A DNA stretch of 36,294 bases from Planctomycetota bacterium (GCA_023261505.1 JAHFOV010000018.1:1-36294); one strand, 5' to 3'. Positions 17,036 to 26,383 are shown, numbered from the stretch's first letter. The notes: generated by a model from the sequence alone, not told the origin. Numbers and translations: made by a program.

Positions 17036-17986
17036 ATGCCAAACAAACTCACTACCATACCTTCACAAAAAATAAACATGGAGGAACTAATCCAGCGCTT
17101 TTTGGACTATCTCACCCTTGAATGCGGTCTTTCCAAAAATACTATCCTGGCTTATAAAAATGATTTGCGGAAATTTTACGCCTTCATGAAGATATGGGGG
17201 CTACGGGGTACTCAAGATATACGGCCAGAACACCTGAACACCTTTATGTCCTCTGAGAAGGAGCGTGGTATAAGCGTAAACAGCGTCTGCAGAAACCTTG
17301 TTGCTATTAAACAATTCTACAAGTTCCTGGTTCTGGAAGGAGAACACCAAAAGGACTCCTTAGCAGCAGTGGATTCACCAAGGTTATGGAAACGACTGCC
17401 CGGGTTTCTTCATTGGAAAGAGGTGGAGAAGCTCCTTGGAGTAACCCCCTCCCCTGGCCCTATTGGGTTAAGAAACAAGGCACTGCTGGAGGTACTTTAC
17501 GCTACGGGGGCCAGGGCATCAGAGGTAACAACCCTGAAGTTAAAAGATGTGGATTTAGATTGTAGCTACCTCCGCTGTAGGGGCAAAGGGAATAAGGAAC
17601 GGATAGTCCCTATAGGTTCGAAGGCTAGAGAGTGCCTGAACAGGTATATCGCGGAGGCAAGGCCTTGTCTGGTTGGGAACCAAACGAAGCCCAACCAAAA
17701 AGAGGACTGGAACGAGCCGGTGTTCTTGAGCAGGCTAGGCCATCCCCTCAGGCGTGAAGACGTCTGGCGCATAGTCAAGACCTACGCCAGGAAGGCGGGG
17801 ATAAAGGCCATCTCTCCCCATACCCTGAGGCACTCCTTTGCCACCCATTTACTTGAAAGAGGGGCCAATCTGAGGAGCGTTCAGGAAATGCTTGGCCATG
17901 CCTCTATCGCCACTACTCAGGTCTACACGCATATAGACCGCCAACATCTAAAGACAATACACAAACAATTTCACCCGAGAGGCTAG
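17036..17986 (+). CDS. Tyrosine recombinase of the XerC/XerD family
   Basis: This is a chromosome-dimer-resolution type site-specific recombinase. The N-terminal core-binding domain (about 15-100, TLECGLSKNTILAYKNDL) is followed by the catalytic domain with R160 (TGARASE), K184 (GKGNKER), H262 and R265 (HTLRHSFATHLL), H288 (LGHASIATTQ) and the nucleophile Y297 (VYTHI), so the active site is complete. At 316 residues it is close to Xer length. Nothing nearby suggests an integron or phage, so a housekeeping role is more likely. There is no Shine-Dalgarno before the ATG at 17036; residue 15 is an alternative start. The alkaline phosphatase gene follows 16 bases later. Confidence 0.9.
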   Translation: MPNKLTTIPSQKINMEELIQRFLDYLTLECGLSKNTILAYKNDLRKFYAFMKIWGLRGTQDIRPEHLNTFMSSEKERGISVNSVCRNLVAIKQFYKFLVLEGEHQKDSLAAVDSPRLWKRLPGFLHWKEVEKLLGVTPSPGPIGLRNKALLEVLYATGARASEVTTLKLKDVDLDCSYLRCRGKGNKERIVPIGSKARECLNRYIAEARPCLVGNQTKPNQKEDWNEPVFLSRLGHPLRREDVWRIVKTYARKAGIKAISPHTLRHSFATHLLERGANLRSVQEMLGHASIATTQVYTHIDRQHLKTIHKQFHPRG

Positions 17987-18002
17987 ATTAGGAGGTTGGG
18001 CT

Positions 18003-19121
18003 ATGAAAGAACAAGTCTTCAAAAGGAACTTGCTCGGCTTCTTTGTTATTATTTTTTTTGTCTTATATTCTACTGCCCTTTTTGGAGCCTCAGCCAAAAA
18101 TGTAATCCTTTTTATCGGCGACGGCATGGGGCAGGCTCAAGTCCTTGCTGCAAGGGTGTGTGCTTATGGGCCTGAAGGACGGTTGAATATGGAGCGTTTG
18201 GAACATTTCGGCTACGTTACAACCTACTCCAACAGTTCCTTTGTCACAGACTCCGCTGCGGCAGCCACTGCCATAGCTACGGGGCACAAGACTAGAAACA
18301 ATACCGTGGGACAAGGGGAATACGGGCAAGAATATGAGAGCATCCTGGAGCTAGCCAAGAAGATGGGGAAGGCCACAGGATTGGTAACTACCGCAGAGGT
18401 AACTCATGCTACACCTGCTGGCTTTGCCGCTCACGAGGCCAACAGGCATGAGGCTAAGGCTATAGCCCGGGATTACCTCAACGGCGCTCAGCCAGATGTA
18501 CTCTTTGGGGGTGGCGCTGGGGTCTGGACATCTAACCTTCTGGAAGAGGCCAAGAAACTGGATTACTCTGTTGTATTCACAAAAAAGGAGCTAGATACTT
18601 TAGACCCTTCCGGAGTGAAGAAAATCCTGGGGCTGTTTGCCAAGAGTCACATAGCATTTGCACTAGAAAGGGGTAACCAGGAACCTTCCCTGAAGGAAAT
18701 GACCTTGAAGGCCCTCGAAATTCTTCAGAGAGACCGCGATGGGTTTTTCCTGATGGTGGAGGGGGGCAGGATAGACCACGCTGGACACAGTAATGACTTC
18801 AGCCGGTTAATCCCTGAGGTACTGGATTTTGATGAGGCTATTAGAACGGTTATGTCAAAATTAGAGGCCAGCAAGGATACCCTCATGATAGTCACTGCTG
18901 ACCACGAGACAGGAGGACTAACAATTGTGGGCCCTCGCGGACACTTAGCCAGAAAGGGGGAGATGGTGGAGGTAAACTGGGCTACCAGGAATCATACAGG
19001 GGCGGATGTCCCTATATGGGCCCAGGGGCCGGGGGCTGAGTTCGTAAGAGGGAGGATGGACAATACGGAGGTCTTTAGTTTGATAGAGCGGGCCTTCGGA
19101 ATTTATGGAAAAGAAAATTGA
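18003..19121 (+). CDS. Exported alkaline phosphatase
   Basis: This is a metal-dependent phosphomonoesterase of the PhoA superfamily, acting outside the cytoplasm. A signal peptide (about 1-31, FLYS...FGASA) precedes FIGDGMGQAQ (metal-binding Asp), the nucleophile serine in FVTDSAAAATAIATG (about 80-94), HATPAGFAAHE, VEGGRIDHAGHSND, VTADHETGG and the distal NHTGADVPIWAQGPGA. All metal and nucleophile motifs expected for the family are present. The 372-residue length is on the short side for PhoA. AGGAGG lies 7 bases before the ATG. It probably shares a transcript with the recombinase gene. Confidence 0.93.
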   Translation: MKEQVFKRNLLGFFVIIFFVLYSTALFGASAKNVILFIGDGMGQAQVLAARVCAYGPEGRLNMERLEHFGYVTTYSNSSFVTDSAAAATAIATGHKTRNNTVGQGEYGQEYESILELAKKMGKATGLVTTAEVTHATPAGFAAHEANRHEAKAIARDYLNGAQPDVLFGGGAGVWTSNLLEEAKKLDYSVVFTKKELDTLDPSGVKKILGLFAKSHIAFALERGNQEPSLKEMTLKALEILQRDRDGFFLMVEGGRIDHAGHSNDFSRLIPEVLDFDEAIRTVMSKLEASKDTLMIVTADHETGGLTIVGPRGHLARKGEMVEVNWATRNHTGADVPIWAQGPGAEFVRGRMDNTEVFSLIERAFGIYGKEN

Positions 19122-19353
19122 TTCGCCCTCTCCTTAAAGCTGGCACTAAGTTGTATTATTAAGATTAAAAATAATACTGTCTTTGTTCATATTCATGAAC
19201 GTTCCCTAGTCCAAATCACCTAACCCCTTACTCATGTTAGAGGCTATTGACAAGAGAAGGACTTAATGTTAAGTTGTTTCCACCTTCCTTTTAGTCCTGC
19301 AAAACTAAAACCTATAGGTAGGTCAATCGCGGCGGAATTGTTATTTTTTAATA
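19122..19353 (+). other. Intergenic region with an AT-rich hairpin
   Basis: GTATTATT (19153-19160) and AATAATAC (19170-19177) form a perfect 8-base-pair AT-rich stem soon after the phosphatase stop, possibly a weak terminator. A TTGACA at 19247-19252 could be a -35 for the transporter gene, but no convincing -10 follows. Nothing else was recognised. Confidence 0.4.
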
Positions 19354-20667
19354 ATGGACTCTTTAACCGTACTAAAGAAGAAAGTAAAGGATAGTCTAAG
19401 GTTTGCCTTTTTCGAGGGGGCGCCTGCTGGTATAGCCCTGGGGATGATGGATAGCTTTATTAACCCCTTAGCTGTTGCCCTTGGGTCCAGCAACATACAG
19501 ATAGGTGTACTGAATTCCTTGCCCAGGCTCTTTGTGTCTCTATCCCAGTTGAAGACGGCGGATTTAGTGGAAAGGCTTGGTTCAAGGAAGAAGTTGATTG
19601 TGCCCGCTGTGTTTTTGCATGCCCTTTCTTTTTTACCCATAGCCCTTACGGCCTTTTTCACAGGTAGTACTGCCCTTGCATTGCTATTTTTTGGGTACAT
19701 GTTGTGCATGGTTTCCACCAATTTTGCTGGCCCAGCCTGGGGGTCTATGATGTCTGACCTTGTACCGGTTAGAAGGAGGGGAAGCTATTTTGGCAGGCGT
19801 GATAGGCTACTGGGTTTTGTTTCCGTCACAAGCGTCTTTTTGGCAGGCTACTACTTAAACCTGAAAAAAGAGGAAGCTCTCTCTGGATTTTTTGTGCTAT
19901 TTTTAATAGCCGGGGTAGCGAGAGTAACTTCTGGTTATCTTTTGACCAAGATTTATGAACCTCCATTAAGGATTAAAGAAGAACACTATTTTTCCTTTCG
20001 GGACTTTTTAAGGCGTGCCCCGGAAGGCAACTTTGGACGCTATGTGGCCTTTGTGGCAGCTATACACTTTGCCGTCCTGATGTCTGCTCCTTTTTTTGCC
20101 GTATTCATGCTCAGGGAACTCGAGTTTTCTTATCTTACCTATTCAGTGCTAGTTACTGTGGCCCAAACGTTCGCCATCCTCTCCGGACCATTCTGGGGTA
20201 GATACGCTGACAGGGTGGGAAATTTAAAGGTCTTAAGGATTTGTTCGTCTATATTGCCCCTACTGCCTGCATTGTGGGTATTGTCTCAGGATGTTCGCTA
20301 TCTCTTTTTTGTGCAGATTTTAAGCGGAATAGCCTGGAGCGGATTCAACCTCTGCGCAGTAAATTTTGTTTACGAGTCTGCCATCCCAGAAAAACGGACC
20401 AGGTGTGTATCATATTACGGCGCAGTAACAGGTATAGCGGCCTTTGCAGGTCTCCTTTTAGGAGGTTTTCTAGCCAGCCATCTACCCCCTATAACGGGCT
20501 ATAGATTGTTATCACTGTTTTTACTTTCCGGAATCCTTAGGGCACTTGCAAGGGTTTTTCTCCTTACCAATGTGAAAGAAGTCAGGAGTCTAGAAGCACC
20601 TCCAAAACCAGAACCCAGGCAACTCTTGAGACTCGAGCCTAGCCTGGAGGAAGGGGCTTCGGGGTGA
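19354..20667 (+). CDS. Major facilitator superfamily transporter
   Basis: This 437-residue inner-membrane protein has about 12 hydrophobic segments and the MFS pattern: a first-half loop with DLVERLGSRKKLIVP (motif A-like) and a second-half equivalent GRYADRVGNLKVLRI near 285-299. The substrate cannot be told from the sequence. The ATG follows a T-rich stretch without a clear Shine-Dalgarno. The end overlaps the next gene (GTGA), so the two are coupled. Confidence 0.85.
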   Translation: MDSLTVLKKKVKDSLRFAFFEGAPAGIALGMMDSFINPLAVALGSSNIQIGVLNSLPRLFVSLSQLKTADLVERLGSRKKLIVPAVFLHALSFLPIALTAFFTGSTALALLFFGYMLCMVSTNFAGPAWGSMMSDLVPVRRRGSYFGRRDRLLGFVSVTSVFLAGYYLNLKKEEALSGFFVLFLIAGVARVTSGYLLTKIYEPPLRIKEEHYFSFRDFLRRAPEGNFGRYVAFVAAIHFAVLMSAPFFAVFMLRELEFSYLTYSVLVTVAQTFAILSGPFWGRYADRVGNLKVLRICSSILPLLPALWVLSQDVRYLFFVQILSGIAWSGFNLCAVNFVYESAIPEKRTRCVSYYGAVTGIAAFAGLLLGGFLASHLPPITGYRLLSLFLLSGILRALARVFLLTNVKEVRSLEAPPKPEPRQLLRLEPSLEEGASG

Positions 20668-21899
20668 TAAAGGCCCTCCTTATCTTTCTAATTACCTACT
20701 TTATTATATCTGCACAGCGGATTAGCTGGTCTGCCTTTGGCGGATTGGATAGGCCAACAGGTGCCTTAATGGGGGCGGTACTAATGGTGAGTCTTGGGGT
20801 GATGACCATGGAAGAGGCCTACAGGGCCATTGACCTTAATACCATCGTTCTGCTGTTGGGAATGATGATAATCGTGGCCTATCTAAAGGTGGCTAATTTT
20901 TTTGAGTACCTTGCTTATATACTACTGAGTTGGTCCAAAAGCGCCACAGGGCTTCTATGTCTTGTGAGCCTCTCTAGTGCTGTATTTTCTGCCCTTTTTA
21001 TAAATGATACCATCTGCCTCCTTTTTACTCCGTTGCTCCTTTGTGCATTGAGTAAGACTAGTCTAAATCCTGTACCTTTTCTTATTGCACTTGCTACTTC
21101 TTCTAACATTGGTAGTGTCGTTACATTGACAGGTAACCCTCAGAATATGATTGTAGGGGTGCTTTCTGGTTGGCCCTATTGGAAGTACTTCTTGTACATG
21201 TTGCCTGTGGGTTGTTTAGCCCTGATATTAAATGTGGCTGTGATATATCTTTTTTTTCATAAGGACCTCTCCCAAAAAGAGCTTAATCATTTAGTCCTTT
21301 CCAAGCCCTTCATAGATGGGGACCTGATGACGAAACTTGTTCTAATCCTGATAGGCATCTTTTTGGGGTTCACTTTTTCAAAGAACCTGCCCCTTGTCTC
21401 CATTATGGGCGGTACGGCTGCCCTAATGTTATCAGGGGTAAAACCCTCTTATGCCCTGGAGAGGGTTAACTGGACACTTTTACTATTTTTTGCCTGCCTT
21501 TTTATAGTTGTCGCTGGCGTGAGGAAGGTAGGTTTGGTGGATATGCTTTACAGGCAAATGGAGCCCTTTATGGGTCAAACTCTCCACGGCCAGATAGTCG
21601 GTTTTAGCCTGTTTTCCGTTTTAGCCTCCAATCTTGTGTCAAATGTCCCTTACGTTATCCTGGCAAGCCAGTGGATGGACAGATTTTCTGAGCCTTCCGT
21701 TATGTGGCTAGTGCTAGCCATGTCCAGCACTTTTGCGGGGAACCTGACGGTTATAGGTTCCGTGGCAAATATGATTGTCCTTGAGCTCTCTAGGGAGACA
21801 GTTCACATAGGTTTCTTACAGTTCCTCAAGGTAGGGCTGACGGTGACCCTTCTTTCCGAAGCTGTGGGGGTGGCTATTACGATTCTTCTTCTTGGTTAG
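20664..21899 (+). CDS. ArsB/NhaD/CitMHS-type ion permease
   Basis: This 411-residue inner-membrane protein has about 11 hydrophobic segments and belongs to the ion transporter superfamily of ArsB, NhaD and citrate/anion permeases. Family signs are ALFINDTICLLFTPLLL (about 112-128), ATSSNIGSVVTLTGNPQNM (about 144-162) and the second-half mirror LASNLVSNVPYVILAS (about 319-334). These two asparagine-rich hairpins form the inverted-repeat transport core. The substrate is unknown: arsenite, dicarboxylate and sodium are all possible, and no arsR or arsC lies nearby. The GTG start overlaps the MFS stop by 4 bases. Confidence 0.85.
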   Translation: MIKALLIFLITYFIISAQRISWSAFGGLDRPTGALMGAVLMVSLGVMTMEEAYRAIDLNTIVLLLGMMIIVAYLKVANFFEYLAYILLSWSKSATGLLCLVSLSSAVFSALFINDTICLLFTPLLLCALSKTSLNPVPFLIALATSSNIGSVVTLTGNPQNMIVGVLSGWPYWKYFLYMLPVGCLALILNVAVIYLFFHKDLSQKELNHLVLSKPFIDGDLMTKLVLILIGIFLGFTFSKNLPLVSIMGGTAALMLSGVKPSYALERVNWTLLLFFACLFIVVAGVRKVGLVDMLYRQMEPFMGQTLHGQIVGFSLFSVLASNLVSNVPYVILASQWMDRFSEPSVMWLVLAMSSTFAGNLTVIGSVANMIVLELSRETVHIGFLQFLKVGLTVTLLSEAVGVAITILLLG

Positions 21900-21950
21900 C
21901 TTTTAACAGAAAAAATTTAAGAACTTTTTGAATTGAACGTTTTATTTTTA

Positions 21951-21979
21951 TTGCTAATTTTTTTTAAAAACTATACAAT
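21951..21979 (+). promoter_or_regulatory. Predicted promoter and long leader of the RRM protein gene
   Basis: TTGCTA (21951-21956) and TACAAT (21974-21979) are spaced by 17 bases. Transcription from here would leave a leader of about 100 bases before the ATG at 22089, long enough to hold a cold-responsive structure; none was identified. Confidence 0.4.
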
Positions 21980-22088
21980 GCTATCAAACACCAGTCGGAT
22001 ACTGATGTTTATCGCTTCAGGCGGGCCCGAAAGCTTATATGACTTTAGGGTATTTTAATGTAGATTTTTAAACGTTAAGGAAAGATAA

Positions 22089-22409
22089 ATGGGAAAAAAA
22101 CTGTATGTAGGGAATCTGGGAAGTTCGATTACCCGTGAGATGTTAGAAACCTTATTTAGTACAGTGGGGAAGGTAGAGTCCGTAAATGTAATTATGGATA
22201 AATACACCGGACAACCCAGGGGATTTGGATTTGTGGAGATGTCCAATAACCAGGAGGCACAGGAGGCCATAAACAAGCTAAATGGCCAGTCCCTGGGAGA
22301 CCGTACGATCACTGTAAATGAGGCCCGTGCTGAAGAGCGCAGAGGAGGCGGTGCTGGCGGGGCCAGGAGGGGTGGTTTTGGTGGAGGAGAGCGGAGAAGG
22401 CGGTATTAG
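22089..22409 (+). CDS. RRM-domain RNA-binding protein with glycine/arginine-rich tail
   Basis: A single RNA recognition motif spans residues 4-78, with RNP2 LYVGNL (5-10) and RNP1 RGFGFVEM (41-48). The tail (about 84-106) is Gly/Arg-rich like an RGG box. Such small RRM proteins occur in cyanobacteria, planctomycetes and some proteobacteria and are often cold-induced; they bind single-stranded RNA. The 106-residue length is typical. AAGGAAAG lies shortly before the ATG. Confidence 0.93.
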   Translation: MGKKLYVGNLGSSITREMLETLFSTVGKVESVNVIMDKYTGQPRGFGFVEMSNNQEAQEAINKLNGQSLGDRTITVNEARAEERRGGGAGGARRGGFGGGERRRRY

Positions 22410-22622
22410 AAACTACGCCTTTAGATTCTTAGCATAGATGAACCCGTAGATTAGGCTTTCGAATAGTCCTCTAAGTAAGCGCTTTTCAATAGGGTAGCGC
22501 AAGGGGCTTTGTGGGGGGGGAATTTTATCCTCTCGCTGACTTTTAACTCTTTGATAGCGTATTTTTAGGGGTGAAGGGTCTTACGTGGGATTGTTGCGGC
22601 CATGGACGCAACATACACGTAT

Positions 22623-23240
22623 TTACATTTCTGGGGGCTTCTTTTTTCCCATAGTAAGCTCTATTGCCTCAAGCCTGCTCTTGGTATCGTTTAGCTCTTT
22701 AGCATAATTCTTGTATTCTTGTTTTAAAGCCGCGACCTCATCAATAATGTAATTTTTGAGGCGTTCTTGGGCTTTGAAGGCCTCAGCTAAATTCATGTCA
22801 ACAAACCTCTTTGTGTCATCTATCTTGTTGGTTAAAGAGGTCAATTCTGTATCCTTGGTAGTGTACATTGATTCTTTTAAATAGGTTAACTTATTTTCCA
22901 TATCCTCTACCTGTTTTACCTTTTTTTCTAGCTCCGACCTTAGGTTAATTAGTTCTTCCTGTCCTATTTTTATGGATGGCTCTTTCTTCTCCCCTTCGAC
23001 AGAGTCCTGAAATACCGCGAGTTTTCTATTCATCGTTTCCAGAGACACACGTACATCTTTTATCTGTCCTTCCAGGGCAGCTTGTTTATTTTTTAGCTCC
23101 TCTTGACTTTTCACCGTACTGTTCAAGTCTTCCTGCAACCCCGTAGTTTCTCTTTTCACATACTCCTTTACCGACTCTTCGGAGGTACAGCCTATACAAA
23201 AACCGAAAAGAATGAACAATAACACCATTTTTCCTTGCAC
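22623..23240 (-). CDS. Coiled-coil lipoprotein of unknown function
   Basis: A lipoprotein signal peptide ends in the lipobox CIGC, with C18 as predicted lipid site. Nearly all the remainder (about 25-200) is heptad-like and rich in K, E, L and Q (for example ELEKKVKQVEDMENKLTYLKES), so a long coiled coil is predicted. Such proteins often act as periplasmic rods or spacers, but no specific family was recognised. The start is either GTG at 23240, with AGGAGG 4 bases upstream, or ATG at residue 5 with AAGGA upstream. Confidence 0.8.
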   Translation of the reverse strand: MQGKMVLLFILFGFCIGCTSEESVKEYVKRETTGLQEDLNSTVKSQEELKNKQAALEGQIKDVRVSLETMNRKLAVFQDSVEGEKKEPSIKIGQEELINLRSELEKKVKQVEDMENKLTYLKESMYTTKDTELTSLTNKIDDTKRFVDMNLAEAFKAQERLKNYIIDEVAALKQEYKNYAKELNDTKSRLEAIELTMGKKKPPEM

Positions 23241-23329
23241 TTTTCCTCCTCAAAGAGAACTGGTTTAAAGATAAGCTTATCCTGACAGTAGGATTTAGTC
23301 AAGCAACGAGGTATAAAGGTCATCGGTAC

Positions 23330-24172
23330 TTACTCTTTTAGCATTTCTTTTAACTCAATGGCATTTCTCACAGCCCAACCATCGGCGTCATTATTAAAAT
23401 AAATATAAACGCTTCTTCCTTTATCTAGCCAATCTTTTATCCGCCTTGCATCCTGTTTGAGGAAAGCTTTGCTGTAACATCCAGAGTAAAGACCTCCCGG
23501 CCCGTGCCGCCTGAGGTAAGCAAAGCTAGCAGTTAAAGGTAAATCCTGGGGCATACAAGGCCAGTCTGCCTCACAAATGGCCATGTCTGCTTCCTTGAGT
23601 AATTCATAAATCTGCTCTTCCAGCCAACTTGGATCCCTGAACTCAAAGGCATGGCGATAGCCAGTATAAGGTTTAAGGGCTTTAATGAAGTCCCTCAACC
23701 TTTGAGCATCTTTTTTATATCTTGGAGGAAGTTGCCACAGGACTACAGAAAGTTTCTCTTTCAACAGGCGTGCCCTTTCAAAATATAACTTAAGAGGCGA
23801 CTGACAATCCTTTAACCTTTTTATATGCGTAATGAATCTGCTACCCTTCAGGGCAAAGGCAAAGCCTCTAGGGCTCCTTTTATACCATGATTTAAAGGCC
23901 TCCGCAGTAGGCAGGCGGTAAAAGGTCACGTTGAGTTCTACCGTATCAAAATATTCTGCATAATGCTCCAGCCATTTTCTTTGCGGCAGGTGTTCCGGAT
24001 AAAAAACTCCCCGTCCCCAATGGGGATACATAAACCCACTTGTGCCAGTAAAGGCTGTAAGTGTTTTTTGTGTTTTTTTTGGCAAATTTTTCAGTGATGC
24101 AGGGACAGGTCTTTTGTCCGCCTCAGGTGGACTGTATTTAATGCGAATTAACCAAACCTTAATCCTTAACAA
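23330..24172 (-). CDS. DUF72 (YecE-like) protein
   Basis: From about residue 38 the protein follows the DUF72 family: FTGTSGFMYPHWGRGVFYPE (41-60), EYFDTVELNVTFYRLP (73-88), FAFALKGSRFITHIKRL, VVLWQLPPRYK, YRHAFEFRDPSWL and VYIYFNNDADGWAVRNA. It is a TIM-barrel-like fold of unknown biochemical function. The TTG start adds about 38 residues before the usual family start; no ATG exists there, so the true start is uncertain. It begins 6 bases after the stop of the NTPase-TPR gene, implying translational coupling. Confidence 0.88.
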   Translation of the reverse strand: MLRIKVWLIRIKYSPPEADKRPVPASLKNLPKKTQKTLTAFTGTSGFMYPHWGRGVFYPEHLPQRKWLEHYAEYFDTVELNVTFYRLPTAEAFKSWYKRSPRGFAFALKGSRFITHIKRLKDCQSPLKLYFERARLLKEKLSVVLWQLPPRYKKDAQRLRDFIKALKPYTGYRHAFEFRDPSWLEEQIYELLKEADMAICEADWPCMPQDLPLTASFAYLRRHGPGGLYSGCYSKAFLKQDARRIKDWLDKGRSVYIYFNNDADGWAVRNAIELKEMLKE

Positions 24173-24178
24173 CCCTTT

Positions 24179-26383
24179 TTACTTTAGCTTTTTCCTTAAC
24201 TCCTCAAGGTAGGCAGTATGCCTATTCAGATCCGGGTTCTTTGTCTGTTTATCTGTCTCTACCACCTTTTCCAATAACTCTACGGCCTCTTTAATCTCGC
24301 CATCTTTTTCAAGGATGGTGGCAATATTAATTAACGCTATGCCCTCTCCTGGCCTATCCCCCACCTCGCGTAGTATCCTCCTAGCCTCCTGGTAGTGCCT
24401 GAGTGCCTCAGTGTAATTACCCAAGTTGTCGTAGACCAGGCCGATATTATTGAGTGTGTTGCCCTCCGCTGCCCTATCCGCCACCTCATACAGTATCTTT
24501 AATGCCTCCTGGCAGTGCTTCAATGCCTCCGCGTAGTTACCCAGGCGCAGGTAAATTCCACAAATATTATTGAGTGTGTTACCCTCTCCAGTCCTATCCC
24601 CTATCTCATGTAGTATCCTCTTTGCCTCCTGGCAGTGCCTCAGTGCCTCCGTATAGTTACCGAGGCGTTGGTAGACTCCACCGATATTATTGAGTACGTT
24701 GCCCTCCCCTGTTCTATCCCCTCCCTCACGTAGTATCTTTCTTGCCTCCTGATAATACCTCATCGCCTCTGTGTAATTACCCGTGTGCCTATAGACCGCA
24801 CCAATGTTATTGAGTGCGTTGCCTTCTCCTTGTCTATCACCTGCCTTGTGTAATATTCTCCGTGCCTCCTGGAAGTGCTTAATTGCCTCTGGGTATTTGC
24901 CCAAGCGTCGGTAGACCAGGCCGATATTATTGAGTGTGGCGCCTTTGTCCTTTAGGTCTTTATAAGATTTAAGGCAATTAGAAAGGCACTCTAAGGCAGG
25001 TAGATATTCGCCTGCAGAATTGTACCTTTGTCCCAGGTCCGTGTTAACCCTGTAGCATTCCTCCCGGTCTTCAGAATAGATGAGTAGTGCGGCGTATATA
25101 TGGAGGGGTCTCGAGATAGTTTTAACCAGCTTTATCTCATCCGGATACTTCTGCTTTAACAGCGAAAGGATGTCCCTGGCTAACTCCTTTTTGACAGGAA
25201 GGGTGGTATCACTAAAAATAAAATCTTTTATGAGTTCATGTTTGAACCAATAGTCGCCTCCTCTCCTATCAAATATTCCTTTCCTTACGAGATTATCAAG
25301 GAGGTTATGGCAAGCTGTGATAGTCTTGTCTTTTGTGAGCTGAAAATAGTCTTCTATGCCACCAGGGAGAGGGGCGGACAAAAGGGAGAGGGTACGTGCA
25401 AGATTCTGGGACTCTTCTGGACAGCTTCTGAGTAGTTCAGCATAATATCCTTGCAGTTTAGATACCTCATTAGTTACCGCCTTTTCGTCAAAGTTTGACC
25501 TAACCCACTCGTAAATGATGAGGGTGTTACCACCTGTTTTATTTATTATTGTTTCAAGTTGGTTTCTGATAACTTCTGGGCCATAGAAAAGCCTTATTAA
25601 TTCCTGTATTTCTTGAATATTGAACCCAGGTATTTCTACCGATTTGGTGCCCAGTCTTTGAAGCTCTTGGCCATGCCTATGAAGGAAATCTATCCCTCTA
25701 GGGATTTCATCGTTAAGTCCAAAAATGAGGAAAAATTTTCTGGGTAGGTTTCGGGAAAGGTCTATCAGGAATTTTTGATAACTATCAGTCCCACTTTCTG
25801 CCTGGTCTACTATTATAAGGAATCGCTCCTCTTGCTGTGAGCAATCGGATACAGCCTGAAGGATTTTAAGGTAGATAGTGAACAGGGCTTTCCTATGTCC
25901 TATCACTTCTTCCAAACTGGATTTGGTTGACCATTCTTTGGAAACCTCTTTAAAGACCTCACTTAGCTCCTTTGAAGTGTTTCTGGTCTTTATATTTAAG
26001 TGTTCAGAGACAGAGGCTATGATGTCTCTAAATATGCCTGTGGCCAGCTCCCTCCAATTGAATAGGAGCCTCTCTTTAAAGAGGCTGGCTTTTGTATTTA
26101 AATCTTCCCTGGAGGATGGCATCCATTGGCCTAGTATCTGAGATAAGATTTCCAAAAAAAGGCGATTTGATTCTGACCCTCTTAGCACATAATAGCCTGT
26201 GCATAAGGCTGGGTAGCGTAGGTGCAGCTGTTCCTTAAGTTGTTCTATAAAAACACTTTTTCCTATCCCTTGAGGGCCTGAAATCTGAATAACGGCCCTT
26301 TGGCTTGAATCTAATATCTTCTGTATTTCTTCTAAGGGTTTCTTTCTGAGTACCAGTTTTGCTTCTCCTTCCACGTCAGTCAC
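24179..26383 (-). CDS. P-loop NTPase with C-terminal tetratricopeptide repeats
   Basis: A 734-residue protein of STAND/AAA type. Walker A is GPQGIGKS (36-43) and Walker B is FLIIVDQAE (188-196), followed by a sensor-like FFLIFGLND (about 217-225) and a winged-helix-like linker (about 300-400). About seven TPRs of 40 residues (kinesin-light-chain type, LNNIG...LGNYTEALRHYQEA) fill about 450-700. Proteins of this design are signal-responsive switches: the repeats sense a ligand and the NTPase drives oligomerisation. Immune, regulatory and scaffold roles are all possible, and no effector domain is seen at the N-terminus. The start is a GTG without a clear Shine-Dalgarno. The tail closely resembles that of the TPR gene at 27114. 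Confidence 0.85.
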   Translation of the reverse strand: MTDVEGEAKLVLRKKPLEEIQKILDSSQRAVIQISGPQGIGKSVFIEQLKEQLHLRYPALCTGYYVLRGSESNRLFLEILSQILGQWMPSSREDLNTKASLFKERLLFNWRELATGIFRDIIASVSEHLNIKTRNTSKELSEVFKEVSKEWSTKSSLEEVIGHRKALFTIYLKILQAVSDCSQQEERFLIIVDQAESGTDSYQKFLIDLSRNLPRKFFLIFGLNDEIPRGIDFLHRHGQELQRLGTKSVEIPGFNIQEIQELIRLFYGPEVIRNQLETIINKTGGNTLIIYEWVRSNFDEKAVTNEVSKLQGYYAELLRSCPEESQNLARTLSLLSAPLPGGIEDYFQLTKDKTITACHNLLDNLVRKGIFDRRGGDYWFKHELIKDFIFSDTTLPVKKELARDILSLLKQKYPDEIKLVKTISRPLHIYAALLIYSEDREECYRVNTDLGQRYNSAGEYLPALECLSNCLKSYKDLKDKGATLNNIGLVYRRLGKYPEAIKHFQEARRILHKAGDRQGEGNALNNIGAVYRHTGNYTEAMRYYQEARKILREGGDRTGEGNVLNNIGGVYQRLGNYTEALRHCQEAKRILHEIGDRTGEGNTLNNICGIYLRLGNYAEALKHCQEALKILYEVADRAAEGNTLNNIGLVYDNLGNYTEALRHYQEARRILREVGDRPGEGIALINIATILEKDGEIKEAVELLEKVVETDKQTKNPDLNRHTAYLEELRKKLK
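24361..24960 (-). repeat. 120-base in-frame tandem repeats encoding TPRs
   Basis: Units of exactly 120 bases recur in register: the ATTATTGAG-type core appears at the same offset near 24446, 24566, 24686, 24806 and 24926. They encode the 40-residue TPRs and are similar at DNA level, so recent duplication or gene conversion is likely. Confidence 0.85.

Noticed and set aside
17036-17986. Integrase of a mobile element
   Set aside because: Full Xer-type protein in an operon-like setting with no att-like direct repeats, tRNA gene or phage genes nearby.
22513-22520. Run of eight G in the intergenic region after the RRM gene
   Set aside because: Only a homopolymer; no G-quadruplex pattern and no gene effect seen.
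22592-22613. Hairpin TGTTGCG/CGCAACA between the RRM gene and the lipoprotein gene
   Set aside because: 7-base stem without a following T-run on either strand, so not called a terminator.
24361-24960. Regular 120-base repeats that could be taken for a CRISPR array
   Set aside because: They are translated without a break as 40-residue TPRs, have no unique spacers, and the period is too long.
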